NCBI GenBank assembly: GCA_029932035.1
Contig: JAOZQV010000023.1
Span: forward strand, 1-10,832
Source: Deltaproteobacteria bacterium
GTDB lineage: Bacteria; Desulfobacterota; DSM-4660; Desulfatiglandales; Desulfatiglandaceae
Direction of reading: 5' to 3'
Length of the DNA: 10,832 nucleotides
Both the position numbers and the translations under genes were made by a program. The notes under the pieces are model-generated. The model did no database searches and was not told the origin of the DNA. It saw nothing but the letters and a program-made list of their open reading frames with translations. Position 1 is the first letter of the stretch, and every line of letters begins with the position of its first letter. This document shows positions 5,254 to 10,832 of this stretch, piece by piece.

Positions 5254-6189
5254 CTATTTTCCAGGCTTCTCTTCAGCGGATCTTGTCGTCGCACGCACCG
5301 ATAGAACCGGGCACGGCGCCTGCCTCACAACACGATCAGTGGTTGATCCCACAAACAGGGTCTCAACCAGACCATGACCTCTGACTCCCAGGACGATCAA
5401 ATCGATGTCATGAACCACCGCATACTTGGTCAATTCTTCGTGGGCCTGTCCGGCTAAAAGAGTTGTGTTTGGAGTGCACCAGTTATGCGCATCTTCAGGA
5501 ACCATTTCCGTAATCTTTTCGCGTAACTTCTTTCTCAGATCCTGCTGAAATTCCTCTTTTTCTTCTCTTGCCGGCTTGAGCAGGTCTTTGTAGACCGCCG
5601 GTTCAATCACGTGGGCGAGGTGGACCTCCGACTGAAATTCCTGGGCCAGACTGAGGCCATATTGGAAGGCTAAGGCAGAGTCAGGGGAGAAATCGCATCC
5701 CACAAGAATCTTGTTGAAGCGGAACTTCCCGTTCACTTCAGCAACGTAATCCTGTTTCAGACCACGTACCACAAGTAAAGGGCAGGGAAGCGTCCGCATC
5801 AGACGCTCGGTTACTGATCCGAGAATGAGCCGTTTTAGACCTGAGCGACCACGGTTGGCCGATACAACCAGATCGGCATTTTTCTCTTCAGCCGCGCGGG
5901 CTATTTCATCGGCTGTATGACCCAACGGGGTCAGTGGTTCCCATTCAATTGACTGGTCATCTATCAATTCCCTAAGATGCTCATAGGCATAATTAGTGAT
6001 TCTTCTCTCTTGCTCCAAAGGATCTGCGAAACCCTCTCCGTACATGGCTACAGATGATAGATCAATCACATGGCACAAATAGAGTTTGGCGCCGAGTTCT
6101 TTGGCCAAAGCAACCCCAAAATCAACGGCTTGATTGGAGATTTCTGAAAAATCGGTGGTGCAAATTATGTTTTTTAGTTGCACTTTCAT
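5254..6189 (-). CDS. Tandem-domain universal stress protein
   Basis: Two UspA domains in one 311-residue cytoplasmic chain. Domain 1 (about 5-143) starts KNIICTTDFSEIS and ends with ANRGRSGLKRLILGSVTERL, then PCPLLVVR. Domain 2 (about 158-299) starts NKILVGCDFSPDS and ends with GVRGHGLVETLFVGSTTDRV, then PCPVLSVR. The nucleotide-binding motif G-2x-G-9x-GS is complete in domain 2 (G268, G271, G281-S282); domain 1 has alanine at the first glycine (A111). ATP binding is therefore likely, at least in domain 2. The start chosen is the ATG at 6189, with AAAGGAGG 9 nt upstream; an in-frame ATG at 6228 would add 13 residues that do not belong to the domain and would place that site inside the gene. 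It follows the 97-residue hypothetical by about 110 bases on the same strand. Confidence 0.9.
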   Translation of the reverse strand: MKVQLKNIICTTDFSEISNQAVDFGVALAKELGAKLYLCHVIDLSSVAMYGEGFADPLEQERRITNYAYEHLRELIDDQSIEWEPLTPLGHTADEIARAAEEKNADLVVSANRGRSGLKRLILGSVTERLMRTLPCPLLVVRGLKQDYVAEVNGKFRFNKILVGCDFSPDSALAFQYGLSLAQEFQSEVHLAHVIEPAVYKDLLKPAREEKEEFQQDLRKKLREKITEMVPEDAHNWCTPNTTLLAGQAHEELTKYAVVHDIDLIVLGVRGHGLVETLFVGSTTDRVVRQAPCPVLSVRATTRSAEEKPGK

Positions 6190-6248
6190 AGCCCTATCCC
6201 TCCTTTCTCCGTTTGTTCCATATTGCATTTACCGTTCACAAGCTCAAA

Positions 6249-6285
6249 GGTGCAGGGTTATGGAAAGGCCTTAAGTTCCTGCACC
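6249..6285 (-). repeat. Hairpin between the 97-aa gene and the Usp gene
   Basis: GGTGCAGG (6249-6256) and CCTGCACC (6278-6285) are exact reverse complements with 21 bases between; GGAA/TTCC next to the inner edge could extend the pairing. Read on the minus strand the right arm is followed by TTTGAGCTT, a weak T run. It could be a partial terminator or processing site lowering read-through into the Usp gene. Confidence 0.45.
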
Positions 6286-6303
6286 CTCAAGGATTTCCCG
6301 AGG

Positions 6304-6597
6304 CTATGGCTCATGATAAATCGGTTTTCCCATTTCCGAAAATGGGAAATTATGAAACACATTATATCCGTTATAGTCCAGCACCCGTAAATCATCTGTT
6401 TGGCTAAGATCTCCCATAACAACCGAAAAATGATTCCCATACTTAACCTTTGCCTTTTCAATCGGAACCTCAGAGGCAATGAACTTCCTTATCCCTTTCG
6501 CATCAAGCTTGGCCACGAACTTGGGATCCTCGAAAGTTTCATAGCTGGTTAAAATGAGAATCGGACCCGTTCCTGTGAAAATAATGCCTGCTTTCAT
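6304..6597 (-). CDS. Conserved hypothetical protein (97 aa)
   Basis: The ATG at 6597 is preceded by AAAGGAGG at 7 nt, so translation is likely. The product is a small soluble alpha/beta-looking protein: MKAGIIFTGTGPILILTSYE (a first strand and glycine-rich turn), DPKFVAKLDAKGIRKFIASEVP, KYGNHFSVVMGDLSQTDDLRVLDYNGYNVFHNF. The GDLxQTDDLRVLD block and the N-terminal GIIFTGTGP are the most distinctive. I recall similar short proteins in sulfate reducers but know no function. There are no cysteines, membrane segments or signal peptide. It is upstream of the Usp gene on the same strand and may share its stress-related expression. A 10 bp inverted repeat lies within the last codons. Confidence 0.75.
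   Translation of the reverse strand: MKAGIIFTGTGPILILTSYETFEDPKFVAKLDAKGIRKFIASEVPIEKAKVKYGNHFSVVMGDLSQTDDLRVLDYNGYNVFHNFPFSEMGKPIYHEP
6326..6349. repeat. Perfect 10 bp inverted repeat in the 3' end of the 97-aa gene
   Basis: TTTCCCATTT (6326-6335) and AAATGGGAAA (6340-6349) are exact reverse complements with a 4-base loop. The structure lies about 20 bases before the stop codon, inside coding sequence for NFPFSEMGK. No T run follows on the minus strand. Confidence 0.55.
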
Positions 6598-6988
6598 GGT
6601 ATTACCTCCTTTCTATGGTTAAAAGTGGGTAAAAACAGAAAAGGATACTCTTCATCAAAGCGCGGACTGTTAAAGGTTAGAGCGATTGCTTAAACAACAG
6701 AGAAAATTGAATTGGAGACACATACCGTTCAGCGCAGAATCTTGTTTTAAGAAACTTACAGTTTATCTGCAACTCTGATCAGATAGATTGGGCCTTATCA
6801 AAGGCGGTAGAAACGCAGTACGAAGATCTATTCCACTATGGCGTATGTGCTGATTTCATCTCTTTAGTAAATATAACACAAAACAGTGAACCTTCAAGCA
6901 GTTTTGACCTTTTTTGTCAGTTTTATCTTGATATTTTCCTTGCCTGTGTTAGTTTAACGGATTCAAATTTTAGGGAAGGATTTGTGTA
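6598..6988. other. Divergent intergenic region upstream of hisI
   Basis: AT-rich and without a gene in any frame that I can support. The left end carries the ribosome-binding site of the 97-residue gene. Near the right end TTGACC (6904-6909) with TTGATA (6928-6933) at 18 bases is a weak promoter candidate for the hisI operon; I saw no his leader peptide with a run of histidine codons and no clear T-box-like element. TCTGATCAGA near 6775 is a short palindrome of no obvious meaning. Confidence 0.45.
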
Positions 6989-7390
6989 ATGGCAGAAATG
7001 AACGGTGACAAAATCAAGCTGGATTTTTCCAAAGGGAGTGGGCTCTTACCGGCGATTGTTCAGGACCATGAATCAGGGAAGGTGTTGATGCTTGCCTATA
7101 TAAACGAGGCCTCATGGACAAAAACCTTAGAAACGGGAGAGGCCCACTACTGGAGCCGCACACGCCAGGAGATCTGGCACAAGGGCGGGACTTCCGGTCA
7201 TGTGCAGATAATCAGGGAAGTCTACGCGGATTGCGACAACGACACGGTTCTATTTAGGGTGGACCAGGTTGGTGGCGCCGCATGCCACACAGGATATGAG
7301 ACCTGCTTCCATAAAAGCATAGATCGTGACGGCAGGGCGACCGTGGTGGGGGAAAAGGTATTTGACCCGGAAAAGGTGTATAAAAAATGA
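6989..7390 (+). CDS. hisI: Phosphoribosyl-AMP cyclohydrolase HisI
   Basis: A 133-residue cytoplasmic enzyme for the third step of histidine synthesis: it opens the purine ring of phosphoribosyl-AMP. All family blocks are present: GKVLMLAYINEAS (30-42), HYWSRTRQEIWHKGGTSGH (53-71) and ADCDNDTVLFRVDQVGGAACH (80-100). The metal sites are visible: D81, C82, D83 and D85 in DCDND, plus C99 and C106, the zinc cysteines. It is the single-domain form; the HisE pyrophosphohydrolase is not fused and is not in this window. GGAAGG about 9 nt before the ATG supports the start. Its TGA overlaps the hisG ATG (ATGA), so the two are translationally coupled. It is the first gene of the plus-strand operon. Confidence 0.95.
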   Translation: MAEMNGDKIKLDFSKGSGLLPAIVQDHESGKVLMLAYINEASWTKTLETGEAHYWSRTRQEIWHKGGTSGHVQIIREVYADCDNDTVLFRVDQVGGAACHTGYETCFHKSIDRDGRATVVGEKVFDPEKVYKK

Positions 7391-8259
7391 GAAAACTGAA
7401 ATTCGGCATCCCCAAGGGGAGTCTGCAAAAAGCGACAATTAATCTCTTTGAGAAATCCGGCTGGCGGATAAACATTAATGGCCGGAGCTATTTTCCCGAC
7501 ATTAATGATGAAGAAATCGAATGCGCCATCTGCCGGGCCCAGGAGATGTCCAGGTATGTTGAAAACGGCACACTTGATGCTGGTCTCACCGGCAGGGACT
7601 GGATAGAGGAGAACGAATCTGACGTGGTGACGGTGGATGATCTGGTCTATTCCAAAGTAAGTCAAAAACCGGCCAGGTGGGTCCTGGCTGTAGCGGCAGG
7701 CTCAAAAATCGAACGGCTTGAGGATCTCCAAGGGAAAAAAATTGCCACGGAACTCGTGAATTTTACAAAGAAGTTTTTTAAAGAAAAAAATGTGGATGTG
7801 AAGGTGGAATTCTCCTGGGGCGCCACTGAAGCAAAGGTGGTATCAGGACTTGCTGACGCTATTGTCGAGGTGACAGAGACCGGGAGCACTATCAAGGCCC
7901 ACGGTCTTAAGATCATTTATGATCTAATGCAGACCAACACCCAACTGATCGCCAACAGGGATTCCTATAAGGACAGCTGGAAAAAGGCCAAGATAGGACA
8001 GATCATCCTCCTCTTAAAAGGCGCCCTCAGGGCGGAGAATATGGTAGCCCTGAAGATGAATCTCCCGCAGGAAAAGGTGGAAAACATAATTGGTATCCTA
8101 CCGAGCCTGAACGCCCCCACCGTGGCCGGACTCTATAATTCCGACTGGGTCTCGGTGGAAACCGTTGTTGACGCAAAGGTTGTCAGGGATTTGATCCCCC
8201 GTCTGATGGATGCCGGGGCACAAGGAATTATAGAGTATTCGCTGAATAAGGTTATCTAA
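7387..8259 (+). CDS. hisG: ATP phosphoribosyltransferase HisG, long form
   Basis: A 290-residue enzyme for the first, committed step of histidine synthesis: ATP + PRPP to phosphoribosyl-ATP. The catalytic part (about 1-210) starts LKFGIPKGSLQKAT and contains GTLDAGLTGRDW (61-72) and the PRPP-binding loop in GLADAIVEVTETGST (154-168). Residues from about 211 on (KGALRAENMVALKMNLPQEK ... GIIEYSLNKVI) form the HisG C-terminal ACT-like domain that senses histidine. This is the long, HisZ-independent form, so feedback inhibition by histidine is expected. It overlaps hisI by 4 bases and its TAA overlaps the next ATG by one base. Other his genes are not in the window, so the pathway is split in this genome. 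Confidence 0.95.
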   Translation: MRKLKFGIPKGSLQKATINLFEKSGWRININGRSYFPDINDEEIECAICRAQEMSRYVENGTLDAGLTGRDWIEENESDVVTVDDLVYSKVSQKPARWVLAVAAGSKIERLEDLQGKKIATELVNFTKKFFKEKNVDVKVEFSWGATEAKVVSGLADAIVEVTETGSTIKAHGLKIIYDLMQTNTQLIANRDSYKDSWKKAKIGQIILLLKGALRAENMVALKMNLPQEKVENIIGILPSLNAPTVAGLYNSDWVSVETVVDAKVVRDLIPRLMDAGAQGIIEYSLNKVI

Positions 8260-9404
8260 TGGCTAATATAACCAAAAGGGCCAAGGATATCCCTCCCTTT
8301 ATAGTGATGGATGTTCTTGAAAGGGCGCATGAGCTTGAAAGAGAGGGTCGTGATATAATTCATCTGCAAATCGGCGAACCCGATTTCTCCACCCCCGGGT
8401 GTATCTGCGATGCGGCCCGTGAGGCTATTGAGAGGGGGGAGACCCATTACACCCACAGTCTGGGGCTAATTGAACTCAGGGAAGCAATCTGCGAATACTT
8501 CTACGGCAAATATAGTGTCACAATTGATCCGGGTCGGATCCTCGTTACCTCAGGCACCTCTCCCGCGCTCTTCATGATCTTTTCCGCCCTCTTAGAGGCC
8601 GGGGACGAAATCATAATGTCTGACCCTCACTACCCCTGCTATCCCAATTTTGCTGAGTTTTTGGGGGCAAAACCTGTTCCTATTAAGGTGGAAGAAGAAG
8701 ATGCATTCCAGTTACGTCCCAGTGAGATCAAGAAAAAGATAGGTCCAAAAACCAGGGCCATTCTTATCAACTCCCCATCAAATCCCACAGGGAATCTCCT
8801 CTCAAGGGAACGAATGGAGGAAATCGCAGGATTAGGCCCCCTTGTTGTATCGGATGAGATCTATCACGGGCTGGTTTACGGAGAAAAAGAGCATTCCATC
8901 CTCGAATTTACAGATAACTCCTTTGTTTTAAACGGGTTTTCCAAGCTCTATGCCATGACCGGGTGGCGTCTCGGCTATCTCATTGCCCCCCCTGAGTTTG
9001 TCCGTCCCCTGCAGAAGATACAGCAGAATTTCTTCATATCGGCAGGGAGCATCTCTCAATGGGCAGGGATTACCGCCCTCACTAAGGCCGATGCAGACGT
9101 TGAGCAAATGAAGTCCATATATGATGAACGGCGCAAGTATATGATAAAGAGAATCAGAGAGATCGGTTTCGGCCTTGCCGTAGAACCGGCAGGCGCCTTT
9201 TACATGTTAGCCAATGCCAAACATCTTGCTGAGAGTTCCTACGATCTGGCCTTTGAGATCCTTGAAAAGGCAGGGGTTGGAATCTCTCCGGGGATCGATT
9301 TCGGCAAAGGGGCCGAAGGGTATCTCAGATTTTCCTATGCCAATTCCCTTGAGAACATAAAGGAGGGGTTGGACAGGATCGAACAGTTCCTCGCACGGTG
9401 GTAA
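8259..9404 (+). CDS. PLP-dependent class I/II aminotransferase
   Basis: A 381-residue fold-type I aminotransferase of the aspartate-aminotransferase gamma-like group. Seen in order: LQIGEPDFSTP (36-46), HYTHSLGLIELREAI (63-77), VTSGTSPAL (96-104), NSPSNPTG (171-178, with N175 contacting PLP), SDEIYHGL (198-205, D199 and Y202), and NGFSKLYAMTGWRLGY (225-240) with the Schiff-base lysine K229 and phosphate-binding R237. LRFSYANS near the end holds the arginine that binds the substrate carboxylate. The substrate cannot be read from sequence: aspartate, aromatic acids or alanine are all possible. Its coupling to hisG (TAATG overlap) raises the possibility that it does the histidinol-phosphate step, but it lacks the look of a typical HisC. 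Full length; active residues all present. Confidence 0.9.
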   Translation: MANITKRAKDIPPFIVMDVLERAHELEREGRDIIHLQIGEPDFSTPGCICDAAREAIERGETHYTHSLGLIELREAICEYFYGKYSVTIDPGRILVTSGTSPALFMIFSALLEAGDEIIMSDPHYPCYPNFAEFLGAKPVPIKVEEEDAFQLRPSEIKKKIGPKTRAILINSPSNPTGNLLSRERMEEIAGLGPLVVSDEIYHGLVYGEKEHSILEFTDNSFVLNGFSKLYAMTGWRLGYLIAPPEFVRPLQKIQQNFFISAGSISQWAGITALTKADADVEQMKSIYDERRKYMIKRIREIGFGLAVEPAGAFYMLANAKHLAESSYDLAFEILEKAGVGISPGIDFGKGAEGYLRFSYANSLENIKEGLDRIEQFLARW

Positions 9405-9405
9405 A

Positions 9406-9999
9406 ATGGACGTCGAGTTTATCATAAGCGCCTTCAAGGAAAACCAGTATCCGATATCAGACCGACCGGAGATCGCCTTTGCCGGCAAATCCAATGTGGG
9501 CAAATCCTCCCTCATCAACACCCTTGTAAACAGGAAAAAATTAGCGAGAACAAGCTCCACACCAGGAAGAACCCAGTCAATCAATTTTTTTCGATTCGGC
9601 AAAACGCTCTACCTCGTTGACCTCCCAGGCTACGGGTTTGCCCGAGTGCCGGTCAAAGTCAAAAAATCGTGGCAACAGATGGTGGAGACCTATTTAATAA
9701 GACGACCGCTACTGAAAGCGGTGGTAGTGATTTTAGATATAAGGAGGAACCCTGCATCAGGAGACGTAGATCTCATTAACTGGCTTCGATACTATAATAT
9801 TTACCCCATCATCGTGCTTACCAAGGCGGACAAGGTCTCACGCCAGCAGGGTAAGAAGCGGGCCGGGCTGATCGCAGGCCAGCTTGCCGGGATTTCTCCT
9901 GACGGGCCGGTGGTTTTTTCCGCGAAAACCAGGCAGGGGAAGGATGAGATATGGGAAAGAATAAGAGAGGCCTGTGGATTGAATAGGGAAGTTATTTAG
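9406..9999 (+). CDS. engB: Ribosome-assembly GTPase EngB (YihA/YsxC)
   Basis: A 197-residue TRAFAC GTPase needed for assembly of the large ribosomal subunit (and reported in cell division). All motifs are seen: G1 GKSNVGKSS (27-35), G2 around STPGRTQ (51-57), G3 DLPGYG (72-77), G4 TKAD (139-142) and G5 SAK (172-174). FAGKSNVGKSSLIN followed by RTSSTPGRTQ and the LVDLPGYGFA block is diagnostic for the EngB family rather than Era or Der. The ATG is one base after the aminotransferase stop, so translation is probably coupled; no strong separate ribosome-binding site is seen. It is the last gene of the operon and converges with the right-edge gene 8 bases on. The pairing with rRNA-modifying rlmN in the same window is probably coincidental. 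Confidence 0.95.
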   Translation: MDVEFIISAFKENQYPISDRPEIAFAGKSNVGKSSLINTLVNRKKLARTSSTPGRTQSINFFRFGKTLYLVDLPGYGFARVPVKVKKSWQQMVETYLIRRPLLKAVVVILDIRRNPASGDVDLINWLRYYNIYPIIVLTKADKVSRQQGKKRAGLIAGQLAGISPDGPVVFSAKTRQGKDEIWERIREACGLNREVI

Positions 10000-10007
10000 C
10001 TCAGGTA

Positions 10008-10832
10008 CTATCTACCCACTTGAACGAGACAGTCGTTGACAAGTTCCCGGGCCTTTCCCCTTAACACCACTGCAAAATCATCGCTCCTGGCCAGGCCCTC
10101 TTCGATGCGGTCCAGCACGTCATAGAAGATGTCCCATCCCTCCTTTTCATCCCTGTACTTTGCACTTAGAGGGTTAGGTGTGTTGCCCAGGTCTCTGATG
10201 AGGCCTTCAAGCCGACTCGCAGACAGGGTCAACAGTTTGAGCCCTTCCTCTTTCCTGACTGGATCATCCGGGGCAAAAAACCCTGCAAGGTTAAGGGCCA
10301 GACGCAGATAAACCACGGTGAAGGGGATCTTCGAGACAAAACAGCCGGTGAACGGGTCAATGATACGTTTCGTCTGTTTTACAGACCATGGCAGGGCACG
10401 GGCATAATAAGTAAAATAGAGGGTCCGTACCAGATCGCCGATATATTTTCCGAGCTTCGCCCCCTCGATCGCCTGACCTGCAAACGCCTCTTTGTCATGA
10501 CGCATGATCAGACCGGGCTTATGGAGATAGCGAAGGTTTTTGTCGGGACTTTTGAACAGACAGCAGAGGAGATACGCCTGATCCTCGGCCCGACCGATAA
10601 ACGAAGGGGTAAAGGGGCGATGATTGCGAATGCTGTCGATTAGGGCAGCGCTTGTCCCACCGGTCACATGGATCCGCTGGATACAGGTCTCAACACCGTC
10701 CAGGATATCATTATTGTACCGAACCATCATCTCCGCCCGGGTCGAGAGCGCCATGGGAAGAGGACTATACAAAATAACAGCCTCCCCTTCAGGACCCGAC
10801 TCCGGAATCGGCACGTCAGGTGTAAACAGACC
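10008..10832 (-). CDS. C-terminal part of a protein with weak glycosyltransferase-like features
   Basis: The frame is open to the right edge (274 residues seen, TAG at 10010-10008); a GTG at 10814 exists but sequence in frame before it (GLFTPD) shows no stop, so the true start is probably outside. The stretch HVTGGTSAALIDSIRNHRPF followed by FIGRAEDQAYLL and LRYLHKPGLIMRHDKE recalls the acceptor half of GT-A glycosyltransferases, where an ED pair after a glycine-rich segment is common. The rest is helical (KLLTLSASRLEGLIRDL; DILDGVE..), with no signal peptide or certain membrane segment; TVVYLRLALNLAGFFA is mildly hydrophobic. I cannot assign a family with confidence. It overlaps nothing and converges on engB. 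Confidence 0.75.
   Translation of the reverse strand, partial: GLFTPDVPIPESGPEGEAVILYSPLPMALSTRAEMMVRYNNDILDGVETCIQRIHVTGGTSAALIDSIRNHRPFTPSFIGRAEDQAYLLCCLFKSPDKNLRYLHKPGLIMRHDKEAFAGQAIEGAKLGKYIGDLVRTLYFTYYARALPWSVKQTKRIIDPFTGCFVSKIPFTVVYLRLALNLAGFFAPDDPVRKEEGLKLLTLSASRLEGLIRDLGNTPNPLSAKYRDEKEGWDIFYDVLDRIEEGLARSDDFAVVLRGKARELVNDCLVQVGR

Noticed and set aside
6190..6228. Earlier start of the stress protein at 6228
   Set aside because: The AAAGGAGG site lies inside that extension and serves the ATG at 6189, where the Usp domain begins.
1..10832. CRISPR array, tRNA or rRNA genes, intact transposase or phage genes
   Set aside because: No regularly spaced repeats, no tRNA-like cloverleaf or rRNA sequence, and no transposase or integrase motifs were seen in reading both strands.

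Overview
The window reads as a chromosome segment of an anaerobic deltaproteobacterium (Desulfobacterota, Desulfobacterales-like). The basis is protein-family flavour (a CGGC-domain protein, a tandem Usp, lineage-type small hypotheticals) and the compact block hisI - hisG - aminotransferase - engB. This assignment is inference from remembered families, not a database result.

Left third (1-2960), mostly minus strand: an accessory island full of broken genes. It holds the tail-less, head-less remnant of an XRE antitoxin at the window edge and a shikimate-kinase-like P-loop protein whose Walker A lysine is replaced by threonine. It also holds a short 5' remnant resembling a type I restriction subunit (HsdR), a RhuM-family gene with a frameshift near its 3' end, and a RelE-like toxin. 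The toxin's XRE antitoxin has lost its helix-turn-helix and now runs in frame into RhuM. A three-segment membrane ORF is interrupted by an in-frame TGA. Hairpins faintly resembling recombination sites lie at 303-344 and 2911-2956.

Middle (3085-6597): a small minus-strand pair (CGGC-domain protein, then a 107-residue hypothetical), then plus-strand rlmN (23S rRNA A2503 methyltransferase). This converges on a minus-strand pair made of a 97-residue conserved hypothetical and a tandem universal stress protein. Both small hypotheticals carry a perfect 10-11 bp inverted repeat at the very 3' end of the gene.

Right third (6989-10832): a tight plus-strand operon. hisI and hisG (histidine biosynthesis steps 3 and 1) overlap by 4 bp, hisG and a class I aminotransferase overlap by 1 bp, and engB (ribosome-assembly GTPase) starts 1 bp after the aminotransferase. 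The aminotransferase may supply the HisC step or another transamination. A convergent gene, cut by the right edge, has weak glycosyltransferase-like features.

No tRNA, rRNA, CRISPR array or intact transposase was seen. The most unusual material is the decayed or chimeric toxin-antitoxin/RhuM/restriction cluster. I did not find a clearly new intact system.
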